64,000 bases of DNA from assembly GCA_964636985.1 (NCBI GenBank), contig CAZWSX010000001.1, positions 124,001 to 188,000 of the forward strand, written 5' to 3'. Made by a program: the position numbers and the translations under genes. The stretch comes from CAZWSX01 sp964636985 (GTDB lineage Bacteria > Planctomycetota > Planctomycetia > Pirellulales > Pirellulaceae). Shown here piece after piece: positions 1-9,200 of the stretch. Every line of letters starts with the position of its first letter. Within the stretch, counting starts at the first letter, position 1. Below the pieces are notes generated by a model. That model saw nothing but the letters and a program-made list of their open reading frames with translations, made no database searches and was not told the DNA's origin.

Positions 1-549
<549 letters not shown>

Positions 550-819
550 GGTGGCTACAGGAATCGAAGGACGGGAAAGGTGGGGAATGGGGATGCGACT
601 GCCGCTGCGAGATTCATCAACCCAGCGAAATCCATTAAGAATTCGCGAATCGCGTATTTTAGTCGAAGCCCGCCTGCCAGCGAGGGGGACAACCTGCCGG
701 GTGGCTGGGTTCGCTGGGAATCGGCGCTGTACCGGTCGTAGTGAACGGTTACCATAAAAGGCTACTCCCGCTGGCCGAGGCTTTGGATTTGGCCAGGCGA
801 ACGCATTAAGGACGTCGAG

Positions 820-1731
820 ATGAATCGGGCAAATTTTTTCCAAATCGGCTGCTTGGCAAGCGTGGTTTGGTTCGCGGCGGCGGCTTGGAGCTACTCACAG
901 GACGTTCGAGACGTGGATGCCGCCGTTGAAGAAGGGGCGGCAGCCGAGTCCGCAACCAATGAAGAAGTGGCCGGTGAACAAGATAACGCCGCGACGGATG
1001 TGCCTATCGACGGCAAGTGGTTGGAAGTTATCGATCGCATGGGGGGCGACTCCTTTGCTGATCGCAAGCGAGCCGCGGATGAACTGATTGGTGGCGGCGT
1101 GGAAGCCATGGCCGCTCTGGAATACGGACTCGACCAGCAAGATATAGAGGTGCGCGAACGCTGCATCGACTTGCTTCGCAAAGCGACCAAGAGCGCCGAC
1201 CTGGACGTTCGCGAGCGGGCTCGCACCGCGCTGTTGCGAAAGTCGATTCCGATCGTTCCCAAACAACCTGACCCCAATATCGAGCGCCAGCTTCAAATGG
1301 CAGCGCTACAACGGCGCTTTGCTCAGAACCAAGCGGCGCAGAGACAGCGACAGATCCAACAGCCCCCGCAACTGGTTCCAGGCCCGCCGCGGATTGGGAA
1401 TCAGATCATGCCCGGAGCGCCAGGTATTCGTCCACCAGGCGGCCTTGTACCGGGCCCCGGTGCGATCCAAAGTTCGGTGACCGTTCGTGAAACCAACGGC
1501 GTGCGGGACATCGAGATCGTCCAAAACGGCACCAAGGTCACCGCGAAACAGCTAGCCGACGGAAGCATTACGGGCGAAGTGACCAAGTCGGTCGACGGCA
1601 AAGAGACGACCGAAAAGTTCTCGGCAAAAAACATCGACGAGTTGGCCACCAAGTCACCGGAAGCCGCTGAGCGACTCACGAAGGCGCTCAAGACATTGGA
1701 TGAGAACAAAGCCAAGGTTCCGGGACGATAA
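820..1731 (+). CDS. Secreted hypothetical protein with HEAT-like helical segment
   Basis: A 303-residue protein I do not recognise as a named family. Residues 1-27 form a signal peptide (short charged start, hydrophobic run with VVWFAAAAW, break near SYSQD). An acidic stretch follows (about 30-55), then a helical region (about 63-140) with the spacing of HEAT-like repeats, e.g. ADELIGGGVEAMAALEYGL and DIEVRERCIDLLRKA. After that come a Gln/Arg-rich coiled segment (about 150-180), a Pro/Gly linker and a polar C-terminal domain rich in T, K and E. It is probably periplasmic or surface located. It ends 29 bases before the alkylation-repair gene, so the two may be cotranscribed, although their likely compartments differ. 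Confidence 0.8.
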   Translation: MNRANFFQIGCLASVVWFAAAAWSYSQDVRDVDAAVEEGAAAESATNEEVAGEQDNAATDVPIDGKWLEVIDRMGGDSFADRKRAADELIGGGVEAMAALEYGLDQQDIEVRERCIDLLRKATKSADLDVRERARTALLRKSIPIVPKQPDPNIERQLQMAALQRRFAQNQAAQRQRQIQQPPQLVPGPPRIGNQIMPGAPGIRPPGGLVPGPGAIQSSVTVRETNGVRDIEIVQNGTKVTAKQLADGSITGEVTKSVDGKETTEKFSAKNIDELATKSPEAAERLTKALKTLDENKAKVPGR

Positions 1732-1760
1732 CGCTTTGAGGCAAGCGAATCAGCGCATCT

Positions 1761-2540
1761 ATGAATAAGCCGACTTCTGTCCGCAAAGGAGCGCGGAAGC
1801 GATCCGATGTCTCGCCTGAACTGCTGATTGAACTCAATGCGGGGCGGACCGAGGCGCTCACGTTATCGGAGTTGCTGGTTGTCGATTTCCGGCAGTTGTT
1901 CGGCGCCGTGGTTGCGGAGGCGAAAAGCCACCACATCGATCAACTCGATCCGGCGATCGGTATCGCTCAGCGAATGCGGCTCGCCGGTGATTTGCTGGTT
2001 GAGCTGTTTGGTGGCGACGCCCACGCCCGCTACGCCGCACATCCCTCCGATTTGGTGCGCGGTTGGGCAGCTTACGCTTTGGCCAAAACGCCCAAGCTCA
2101 AGCTCTCGGCGCGGCTCAAGAAAGTTCGCCCGCTCGCGAACGACAACAATCCCGGAGTTCGCGAATGGGCGTGGATCGCGCTTCGCCCGCATATCGCCGG
2201 CGATTTGGAAACGGCCGTCGATTTGCTATCCGATTGGTCAACGGACAAAGCGGCTAACATCCGGCGTTATGCCAGCGAGATCACCCGCCCTCGCGGTGTG
2301 TGGTGCGAGCACATCGCGCTCCTCAAAACCGAGCCCGAGCGCTGTTTGCCCATTCTGGAGCCGTTGAAAAACGACGACACGAAGTACGTGCAAGACTCGG
2401 TTGCGAACTGGCTGAACGATGCGTCGAAGTCTCGCCCTGACTGGGTAAGAAAGGTTAGCGCCCGCTGGCGGAAAGAAAGCAAAACCAAGGCGACGGAAAG
2501 GATTGTGACGCGGGCGTTGCGGACGATTGGACAATCTTAG
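1761..2540 (+). CDS. DNA alkylation repair protein, AlkC/AlkD-like HEAT-repeat family
   Basis: A 259-residue cytoplasmic all-helical protein. The C-terminal half has the pattern seen in AlkC/AlkD-type glycosylases: VREWAWIALRPHI (about 135-147), ANIRRYASEITRPRG (about 167-181) and DTKYVQDSVANWLNDASK (about 207-224) followed by RPDWV. Members of this family use HEAT-like repeats to bind DNA and excise N3/N7-alkylated bases. There is no signal peptide. The start chosen gives MNKPTSVRKGARKRS, a basic N-terminus. Family membership rests on motif memory; glycosylase activity is inferred, since catalytic residues vary across the family. Confidence 0.8.
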   Translation: MNKPTSVRKGARKRSDVSPELLIELNAGRTEALTLSELLVVDFRQLFGAVVAEAKSHHIDQLDPAIGIAQRMRLAGDLLVELFGGDAHARYAAHPSDLVRGWAAYALAKTPKLKLSARLKKVRPLANDNNPGVREWAWIALRPHIAGDLETAVDLLSDWSTDKAANIRRYASEITRPRGVWCEHIALLKTEPERCLPILEPLKNDDTKYVQDSVANWLNDASKSRPDWVRKVSARWRKESKTKATERIVTRALRTIGQS

Positions 2541-2572
2541 GAAAACGATGAAGAATAGAGTGTCGGTCGCGA

Positions 2573-2580
2573 ACGTACGT
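2573..2580. promoter_or_regulatory. Palindrome ACGTACGT upstream of the toxin-antitoxin operon (possible operator)
   Basis: A perfect 8-base palindrome 27 bases before the antitoxin ATG and just ahead of its Shine-Dalgarno (GGTGGAG). Ribbon-helix-helix antitoxins usually repress their own promoter by binding short palindromes, so the position fits, but the motif is short and could be chance. Confidence 0.25.
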
Positions 2581-2607
2581 GCTTAGGGATCTGGTGGAGA
2601 TACTGCA

Positions 2608-2847
2608 ATGAACATTCAGCTGGCGCCGGATCAACTCGCGAAGGTTGAAAATCTTGTCGCGATTGGAAGGTATCAATCGATCGACGAATTAGTCGCCGAA
2701 GGGGTGCGATTGGTGCTTTCGCATGAAGAACTACGCCGGGAAATCCAAAAGGGAATCGACGACGTCAACCGCGGTGACGTGGTGGATCATGAAACAGTCT
2801 TTGCGACTTTGAGGGAGACCGTCCGTAAGTCGACGCCGACAGGTTAG
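2608..2847 (+). CDS. ParD-like ribbon-helix-helix antitoxin
   Basis: A 79-residue protein with the two-part design of ParD antitoxins. Residues 1-38 form a ribbon-helix-helix DNA-binding module (MNIQLAPDQLAKVENLV, then IDELVAEGVRLVL). An amphipathic C-terminal tail that wraps the toxin covers about 39-75 (EELRREIQKGIDDVNRG). GGTGGAG lies a short distance upstream of the ATG. The stop is 4 bases before the toxin ATG, the tight coupling typical of type II systems. It would neutralise the downstream ParE-like toxin and autorepress the operon; both are inferred from family knowledge. Confidence 0.85.
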   Translation: MNIQLAPDQLAKVENLVAIGRYQSIDELVAEGVRLVLSHEELRREIQKGIDDVNRGDVVDHETVFATLRETVRKSTPTG

Positions 2848-2851
2848 TCGA

Positions 2852-3139
2852 ATGTTCAATTTGACCTATTCGGCCAACGCGCTCCGTGACATGAATGAGT
2901 TGGCGGCATTTATTACGCGCGACAAACCGGTTGCGGCGGCTAAATGGGTGGAGAATCTCGAAGCGAAGTGTCGGCTTTTGGCCAGTACGCCAGAAATGGG
3001 CGCTGAAGTGCCAACGCTGGGGCCCAGCATTCGGTCAACTTACTTTGGGCGATATGTGATCTACTATCAGCTCGGATCGTCAAATCGAGTCGAGATCCTG
3101 CGAGTTATCGCCGGCGATCGCGACGTAAAAGAACTTTGA
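2852..3139 (+). CDS. ParE/RelE-superfamily toxin
   Basis: A 95-residue protein with the ParE/RelE fold order. The N-terminal strand and helix pair reads YSANALRDMNELAAFI then AAKWVENLEAKCRLLASTPEMGAE. The C-terminal sheet carries the common FGRYVIYYQL and VEILRVIAGDRDV motifs. The pairing with a ParD-like antitoxin suggests a ParE (gyrase-targeting) rather than a RelE (ribosome) toxin, and the PEMGAEVP / RYVIYY pattern supports ParE. The target is not shown by sequence. The length is normal and there is no sign of inactivation. The stop overlaps a possible TTG start of the next frame, but the real next start is more likely the ATG at 3178. Confidence 0.87.
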   Translation: MFNLTYSANALRDMNELAAFITRDKPVAAAKWVENLEAKCRLLASTPEMGAEVPTLGPSIRSTYFGRYVIYYQLGSSNRVEILRVIAGDRDVKEL

Positions 3140-3177
3140 AGCAAGCTTCAACTTGTTGTCGAAGAGGACAACTCGTG

Positions 3178-3339
3178 ATGTCCGATGAACAATTGCGGAA
3201 AGAAATAGAAAAGGGAATCAAGCAAGCCGATCGTGGTGAGTTGTCTGACGGCAAGGAAGTGATCGAGCGCATCAAGGAAAGAATTTCGCGAATGGGGAAT
3301 TCGCCCACCGATGTAATGACGGCAGATCCACCTGAATAG
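3178..3339 (+). CDS. Solo antitoxin tail: 53-residue homologue of the ParD C-terminal toxin-binding region
   Basis: This small ORF begins MSDEQLRKEIEKGI and matches the C-terminal half of the antitoxin two genes upstream (EELRREIQKGIDDVNRGD there; EQLRKEIEKGIKQADRGE here). It wholly lacks the ribbon-helix-helix DNA-binding part. A good Shine-Dalgarno (AAGAGGA) lies about 8 bases before the ATG, 38 bases after the toxin stop, so it is probably translated as a third gene of the operon. It could be a free toxin-binding peptide without repressor function, or the decayed remnant of a duplicated antitoxin. An intact frame plus a ribosome site favours a real gene, but this is inference. Confidence 0.6.
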   Translation: MSDEQLRKEIEKGIKQADRGELSDGKEVIERIKERISRMGNSPTDVMTADPPE

Positions 3340-3363
3340 GTCTTTTCGGCCTCTTCCTTCGCC

Positions 3364-3393
3364 TTGCGGACTCGCCGAACATTCCCCTATAAT
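3364..3393 (+). promoter_or_regulatory. Sigma-70-type promoter for rpsR
   Basis: A -35-like TTGCGG (3364-3369) and a perfect consensus -10 TATAAT (3388-3393) are separated by 18 bases. This is the clearest housekeeping promoter in the window. It would give a leader of about 130 bases before the rpsR ATG at 3533. Confidence 0.7.
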
Positions 3394-3411
3394 GCCCGAT
3401 TCCCATCAGGT

Positions 3412-3511
3412 GGCGGTCGTCCGCCTTGGTTGCGGCTCTCCCTTTACAGGGTCGAGGGCAGGCAACTTATCCGGGCTTGGTGGTTATGTGGCTTGAGCCC
3501 AATGCGGGCTC
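3412..3511 (+). promoter_or_regulatory. Structured rpsR leader with two hairpins
   Basis: Between promoter and start codon are two perfect stem-loops: GGCGG-TCGT-CCGCC (3412-3425) and GAGCCC-AATGC-GGGCTC (3495-3511). Ribosomal protein leaders often bind their own product, and S6:S18 complexes are known to bind leader RNA in other bacteria. Autoregulation here is inference, and the second hairpin ends 21 bases before the ATG. Confidence 0.4.
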
Positions 3512-3532
3512 GCAGATGTGGATTCAGTGACA

Positions 3533-3886
3533 ATGAGCTACGGTGATAGTGACGGCGGTGGCGGTGGTCGTTTTGGTGGTGGCGGCGGACGTTTCGGCGG
3601 CCCTGGTGGTCGCAAGAAGGTCGACCTGAAGGCCGCCCAGAAGAATCGCAAGCGCAAGGCAAAGGCGAAGACCAAGAAGAAGGACCCCATCTGGGTTGAT
3701 GGCGTTCGTCCTCGCCCGCTGTACATCGACTACAAGGATATCGAGCTTCTCAAGAAGCTGGTCAATCGCCACGGCAAGATCGTGAGCCGTCGCAAGAGCG
3801 GTTGCACGGCTGCCAGCCAACACGCTGTGACCGAAGCCATCAAGCGAGCACGCTTCATGGCACTGCTCCCCTACGTTGGCGAATAG
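3533..3886 (+). CDS. rpsR: 30S ribosomal protein bS18 with Gly-rich and Lys-rich N-terminal extension
   Basis: The C-terminal half is a standard bS18 core (PLYIDYKDIELLKKLVNRHG ... AIKRARFMALLPYV), which sits on the platform of the small subunit with bS6. The protein is 117 residues against the usual 70-85. The extra N-terminus is a glycine-rich patch (about 7-26, GGGGGRFGGGGGRFGG) followed by a basic stretch (RKKVDLKAAQKNRKRKAKAKTKKK). I chose the ATG at 3533; an in-frame GTG at 3518 would add five residues and has no better ribosome site. The gene stands alone, outside the usual rpsF-ssb-rpsR-rplI order. It has its own promoter upstream and a strong terminator downstream. Confidence 0.95.
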   Translation: MSYGDSDGGGGGRFGGGGGRFGGPGGRKKVDLKAAQKNRKRKAKAKTKKKDPIWVDGVRPRPLYIDYKDIELLKKLVNRHGKIVSRRKSGCTAASQHAVTEAIKRARFMALLPYVGE

Positions 3887-3953
3887 AACGCCGCGAGCAG
3901 CGGTTGATGTGTGGGGCGCGGACGCAAGGCGTCCACTGGCTTAGAATAAGAAG

Positions 3954-3983
3954 TGCCCGTCGTGAATTACGACGGGCATTTTT
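3954..3983 (+). terminator. Rho-independent terminator after rpsR
   Basis: A perfect 10-bp stem TGCCCGTCGT / ACGACGGGCA with loop GAATT is followed by TTTTT (3979-3983). It lies 68 bases after the rpsR stop and argues against any thioesterase start upstream of it. Confidence 0.9.
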
Positions 3984-4048
3984 ACGCGCCTGCCAGAACT
4001 CGCGATTTTTTGCGGTGCGCGGCTGGTCCCTCTGTCCGAGACTTGGTC

Positions 4049-4492
4049 ATGCCGTACATTGCTCGCCGCCGGGTGGAATGGGCCGATACCGATGCGGCTG
4101 GAATCGTCCACTTTTCCCGCTTCTTCATCTGGATGGAGAATTCGGAGCACGAGATGCTTCGAAGCCTGGGGCTCTCGGTGGTGATGCGTGAAACGGATAA
4201 TCCAATTGCCGTGCCGGGCGAACACTTAGGATGGCCGCGTGTTTCAGTTCAGTGCGACTTCTTTCGCCCTCTCAAGCACGAGGACGAGTTCGAGGTTCAC
4301 GTCTCGCTCGAAAAGCTTGGCGAAACGAGCGCTCATTACCGTTTCGACTTCATGAAGGACGGCCAGAAGCTGGCCAGCGGATTTTCCAAGAGTGTCTGTT
4401 GCCGGATTGTTCCTGGTTCGCCCCCCAAGAGTACCGCGATTCCCGAACCGGTGGCCGAGAAGTTGAAGAGCCTGTTAACCGAACCCTCGTAG
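4049..4492 (+). CDS. 4HBT/YbgC-like acyl-CoA thioesterase (hotdog fold)
   Basis: A 147-residue cytoplasmic hotdog-fold protein. WADTDAAGIVHFSRFF (residues 11-26) holds the catalytic Asp of the 4-hydroxybenzoyl-CoA/YbgC thioesterase family (Asp15). The rest follows the family (VSVQCDFFRPLKHEDEFEV, SAHYRFDFMKDG). It hydrolyses acyl-CoA or related thioesters; the substrate is not readable from sequence. The start MPYIARRRVEW at 4049 was chosen because an upstream in-frame start would fall inside the rpsR terminator. It is the first gene of a likely four-gene operon (next gene 53 bases downstream) with a prenyltransferase-like protein and an ABC exporter. Confidence 0.88.
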   Translation: MPYIARRRVEWADTDAAGIVHFSRFFIWMENSEHEMLRSLGLSVVMRETDNPIAVPGEHLGWPRVSVQCDFFRPLKHEDEFEVHVSLEKLGETSAHYRFDFMKDGQKLASGFSKSVCCRIVPGSPPKSTAIPEPVAEKLKSLLTEPS

Positions 4493-4545
4493 CAGCGTTT
4501 GGTATCTATACTGGGCGAGCTAAGTTCATCACGAGTCTTCTATCG

Positions 4546-5490
4546 ATGCAGCCCGGCATGAATGGCTACTTGGAGCAATTGACGATCCGCCTTGCCATAG
4601 GCGTGGCGTCGTTGCCTGAGGAAGTTCGGCAGCGGCACGCCAAATACCTGCTTGCGGCGCAGCGAGCTGACGGCGGCTTTGCCGGCCGCGAAGGGGGAAG
4701 CGATCTCTACTACACCAGCTTCGCTTTGCGAGGACTGGCGGTGCTAGGCGAATTGCACGGCGAGGTTGCGTCGAAAGCGGCTGCCTTTCTGAAAACACGC
4801 TTGCGTGGGCAGGAGACCATTGTCGACTTCTTCTCGCTCCTGTACGGGGCAGCGCTGATCGATTCGGCCGCGGGAATCGACGTGATGGCTGATGCTGGAC
4901 CCACCTGGAAATCGGCCGTTGCCGGCGCCTTGGAGAAACTCCGCCGGCTCGATGGCGGATATGCCAAAGGCGAAGGGGGCGTGGCCAGCAGCACCTACCA
5001 CACGTTTTTGGTTTTGCTGTGCCGCGAATGGCTGGGGCAACCTCCGCCCGAACCGCAAGCGATCGTCGCATTTCTCAACAAACAGCGAGCCGAGGACGGC
5101 GGTTTTCTGGAAATCAAAGCGCAGAAGCGAGCTGGAACTAATCCCACGGCGGCCGCGGTCGCTTCGCTCAAGATGCTCAATGCGCTCGACAAGGTGACGT
5201 GCGAGGAGACCATCGATTTCCTGCTCGACTTGCAGGTTGACGAGGGGGGCCTGCGAGCGAACACGCGGATTCCGATCGCCGATTTGCTGAGCACGTTCAC
5301 GGGGCTGCTCACGCTGCAGGATTTGGGCGGAGCGCACGAGCTCGATCTGCCGAAGCTTAAGCGATTCGTCCAATCGCTGGAGCAAACGGAAGGCGGCTTC
5401 CACGGAGCGGAATGGGACGCGGCCCATGACGTGGAGTACTCGTTCTACGGCATCGGCTGCCTTGGATTGCTGGAAAAACAATCGCAGTAA
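4546..5490 (+). CDS. Prenyltransferase/squalene-cyclase-like alpha-toroid protein, zinc ligands apparently lost
   Basis: A 314-residue protein built of repeated toroid helices marked by GG turns (DGGFAG about 42, DGGYAKG about 136, DGGFLE about 184, EGGLRA about 233, EGGFHG about 282), as in protein prenyltransferase beta subunits. In my alignment to the Rab geranylgeranyltransferase beta subunit, the zinc Asp is kept (Asp246, PIADLL). The zinc Cys position reads Leu248 and the zinc His position reads Tyr298 (DVEYSFYGIGCL). A catalytic zinc enzyme is therefore unlikely; it may bind an isoprenoid or a peptide. No signal peptide is seen. The ATG at 4546 was chosen because the longer ORF overlaps the thioesterase. 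An ABC transporter follows 33 bases later. Confidence 0.82.
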   Translation: MQPGMNGYLEQLTIRLAIGVASLPEEVRQRHAKYLLAAQRADGGFAGREGGSDLYYTSFALRGLAVLGELHGEVASKAAAFLKTRLRGQETIVDFFSLLYGAALIDSAAGIDVMADAGPTWKSAVAGALEKLRRLDGGYAKGEGGVASSTYHTFLVLLCREWLGQPPPEPQAIVAFLNKQRAEDGGFLEIKAQKRAGTNPTAAAVASLKMLNALDKVTCEETIDFLLDLQVDEGGLRANTRIPIADLLSTFTGLLTLQDLGGAHELDLPKLKRFVQSLEQTEGGFHGAEWDAAHDVEYSFYGIGCLGLLEKQSQ

Positions 5491-5523
5491 CGGGTGGCAA
5501 TCAAACCCCATCAAAGCAGACCT

Positions 5524-6216
5524 ATGGCCGACCTCGTCATTCAAAAAGTAGGCAAAACGTATCCCACGGCCAGCCAACCACTGGTCGTCCTTCGCGATGC
5601 TTCGCTGATGATGAAGCGGGGCGAAGCGGTGGCGATCATTGGCCCCAGCGGCTCAGGCAAAAGTACGCTACTACAGATTTTGGGAACGCTGGAACCGCCT
5701 ACATCGGGAAATGTTTTGCTCGACGGGCAAAATCCGTTCGCGCTCGACGAGACCAAGCTCGCCGCCTTTCGCAATCAAAAGATCGGTTTCATTTTTCAAG
5801 AGCATCATTTGCTGCCGCACTTGAATGTGTTTGAGAACGTGTTGGTTCCGGCGCTGGCGCATGGTTCGCCAACGGATGAACAAGCGGCTCGCGCGAAATC
5901 GTTGCTGTCGCGAGTCGGCCTCGCCGAGCGACTGACGCATCGGCCGGCTGAACTCTCGGGCGGCGAGCGGCAACGAGTGGCTGTGGCGCGGGCGCTGTTG
6001 AATCAGCCAGTGCTCGTTTTAGCGGATGAGCCGACGGGGAGTCTCGATCGCACCAATGCCAGGCAAATCGCGGAGCTTCTGGCGTCGCTGACTCGCGACG
6101 AGCATGCCATTCTGGTGGTGGTCACGCACAGTTCGGACTTGGCCAGCATGATGCCGCGGCGATTTGAGATCGATAATGGAATCCTGAAGGACTGCGGTGA
6201 AAAGACAACGGTCTAA
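5524..6216 (+). CDS. ABC transporter ATP-binding protein, LolD/MacB type
   Basis: A 230-residue nucleotide-binding subunit with every catalytic motif: Walker A GPSGSGKST (40-48), Q-loop Gln92, signature LSGGERQ (144-150) and Walker B VLVLADEP (163-170), followed by the switch histidine in VVTHSSD. It belongs to the group that pairs with FtsX-fold permeases (LolCDE, MacB) and drives mechanical extraction or export rather than pore transport. Start MADLVIQKVGK was preferred over an upstream GTG because the domain begins there. The partner permease follows 30 bases downstream. Confidence 0.93.
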   Translation: MADLVIQKVGKTYPTASQPLVVLRDASLMMKRGEAVAIIGPSGSGKSTLLQILGTLEPPTSGNVLLDGQNPFALDETKLAAFRNQKIGFIFQEHHLLPHLNVFENVLVPALAHGSPTDEQAARAKSLLSRVGLAERLTHRPAELSGGERQRVAVARALLNQPVLVLADEPTGSLDRTNARQIAELLASLTRDEHAILVVVTHSSDLASMMPRRFEIDNGILKDCGEKTTV

Positions 6217-6246
6217 GCCTGGCCGGCCGCTTGGCGGAGAAAACCC

Positions 6247-9200
6247 ATGACCTTCTGGACGTACCTGGTCAAAAGTTTGCGGCACAACCGCCGCATTCAT
6301 GCGGCGACGGCGCTGGGCGTGGCTGTTGCGACGGCCGTTCTCACGGGAGCGTTGATTGTCGGCGACAGTATGCGTGGCAGCTTGCGCGATTTGGTGCTCG
6401 ATCGGTTGGGCCGCATCGACCAGATCATGGCGACCGATCGCTTCTTCCGCCGCGAACTAGCTGGCGAGTTCGCGGCGAACATCAAGGCCAATCCAGATTT
6501 AGCGGCGCAGTTCGACGGCGTTGTTCCGGCCATCGTATTTCCCACCGCCACCGTGGAGACGAGCGCCAGCAGTGCGAGCGAAATTGCCCGTGCTGCCGGC
6601 ATTGGCGTGTTTGGGATCGACGAACAGTTCTGGACGCTCGATCGGCATGCCGATGCCAAGGTCAAAACTCCTGGGCCGGATGAAATTGTGGTCAATGAGC
6701 CGTTGGCCAACGAATTGAAGATCAAGGTGGGCGATACGCTGACGTTGCGGCTTCCTTCGGCCGATCAAGTTCCCGCCGATCACCCCACGGCACGCACCGA
6801 CCAACGCACCAAGACTGCGACGGAGCTCAAGGTTGTCGACATTGTCTCGACGGCGGGACTGGGACGTTTCGCGTTGCGACCAAATCAAGCATTGCCGCGG
6901 AACGCCTTTGTTGCGATCGAGACGCTCCAGCAAGCCATGGAGCAACCGGGACGAATTAATGCGCTGTTGCTGGCCGGAAAGTCATCGACGCAGGCCGCGC
7001 CGTCCCAACTCGATGCCAAATTGAAGGAGGCTCTGCGACCGTCGCTCGACGACTTGAATCTCGTGCTCAAGCCGGTGCAGTTGAAATACGAAAGTGACGG
7101 TAAGAGCCAGACGATTTTCGACTACTTCTCGCTTTCGACCGATCGACTGCTACTGGAACCGGAGGTGGTCGATGCCGTGATGGCGGCGTGGGGTGAGCTG
7201 CGACCGCAGCGCATCGCGACTAACATCGCCATCAAGATGGAGAAACTTGAGGCCAAAGAAGGGGATAAGTGGGAACCGGTGGCGAAACCCAGGCCCGTTA
7301 GTTACAGCCTCGTTTCGGCCCTTACGCCTGACATTGTTTTGGGGCCGTACCTTGCCGGCGAGGCCTTCGGGGAAAATGGCCAGATCGCTCCGACCCAAGA
7401 GCAAATCGTGATTACGAGTTGGATGGCCAAAGATCAAGGCCTTAAGGCAGGCGATCGCGTTCGCGTAACGACCTTTGCCTCGGAAACGGAGCGGCACAAT
7501 CGGTACCCCACCCAATCGCACGACTTCCAAGTTGCGGGCATTGTGGCCCTCACCGAGCCGACGCGAGGCTATCGGCGGAGCGAAGGGCCGACGTACGATC
7601 AACCTCCGCGTCAGACGAACGACCCTGACCTGACGCCCGTGGTAAAGGGGATTACGAATGCGGAAGCGATATCGAGTTGGGATCCCCCCTTCCCTCTCGA
7701 CAACAGCCTCATTCGAAGCGTCGACGACGAGTATTGGGAGAATCACCGTACGACTCCCAAAGCGTATGTCTCGGCGCGGGTGGCCGAAACGCTTTGGAGC
7801 TCGCGCTGGGGATCGTGGACGTCGATACGTGTGCCCAATCGCGGGATGCCGATCGAGCAGCTGGAAAAGAATTTGCTGAGCGAGTTGCGGGCTAAGAACG
7901 TTACGCTCGGATTCGATTTGCAACCCGCCAAGCGACAAGGCCTGGCAGCAGCGAGCGGCACCACGCCGTTTGACGCTCTGTTCATGGGGCTGAGCATGTT
8001 CTTGATCGCGGCGGCTGTGATTTTGATCGCGCTCCTGTTCCGACTGGGTATCGAACAGAGGGCGTCCGAAATGGGTTTGCTCTTGGCGCTGGGTTGGCCG
8101 CGGAGGCGTGTCGCGCGGGCGCTGCTTACCGAAGGCCTGATGGTCGCGTTAGCGGGCGCCATCCTTGGTATTGTCTGCGGCATTGGTTACGCGCTGTTCA
8201 TGATCGAGGGGCTGCGCTCGTGGTGGGTGGGGGCTATTTCGACTCCGTTCCTCAAGCCGCACATTGGCCCTGTGAGCCTGGTGGCTGGCGGCCTGTGCGG
8301 GACGTTGGCCGGTGTTCTGACGATCGCCTGGTGTTTGCGAGCGATGCGACATACGACAGCTCGTGGGCTGCTGGCCGGTTCGTTTGCGACCGCCGCCACC
8401 AGCACCGCTCGCCCAGGGATGTGGGCGAATCTAGTCATCATCGTCCTTCTGTTCGCTGCCGCTGGACTGGCAGGATTGGCGACGAGCTTAGGCGGTGAAG
8501 CCCAAGCCGGCGCGTTTATGGGGGCCGGGGCCGCGGTCCTTGGCGCTCTAGCACTAATGATGCGCCGTGTTCTGTTGGCGGGGGCGGATGGGATCGGGTT
8601 GCTAGGCAAGGCTTCGCTTGCGCGAATGGCCTCGCGTAACGCGGGTCGCAATCCGTCGCGCAGTTTGATGACCGTGATCTTGATGGCGATGTCGGTGTTT
8701 TTGTTGGTTGCGATTGGCGCGTTCCGTCTCGACCCAAGCGAGCGGGGGAGCGGCGGGTTCGATTGGGTAGGCGAATGCGCGGTTCCAATCATCGAGCCGC
8801 TCACGACGAACATTCCTGACGAAGCCCTGCAAGGGGAACGCAAGCCGCTTGTGATTGGATTTCGCGTGAACCCGGGCGACGATGCCAGTTGCCGCAACCT
8901 GTACCAGTCGACTCGCCCGCGAGTGCTGGGGGTGCCCGAGGAACTGCGCGAACACTATGAAAAAGGGGACGTTGCGCCCGACTTTGAATTTGCCGGCATG
9001 ATGAACGTCGAAACCAAAGGGGAAAAACCCAAAACGCCGTGGGATTTGCTGCGGCTTCCGGCGAGCGAGTTTGGCGAGTCGGTTCCGTGCTTGCTCGACA
9101 AGAATACGGCGATGTACAGCATGAAGCTTTACGGCGGCCCGGGAGAGAAATTCGAGATCGAGTTCGAGGACGGCCGCAAGGTTTCGTTCGTGGTGGCCGG

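Noticed and set aside
641..650. Palindrome ATTCGCGAAT between ilvD and the secreted protein gene
   Set aside because: Ten bases only, one copy, no supporting promoter elements at sensible spacing; probably chance.
3953..4048. N-terminal extension of the thioesterase
   Set aside because: It would read through the perfect rho-independent terminator of rpsR at 3954-3983.
4231..4545. N-terminal extension of the prenyltransferase-like protein
   Set aside because: It would overlap the thioesterase gene almost fully and the added residues resemble no domain; the ATG at 4546 starts the toroid.
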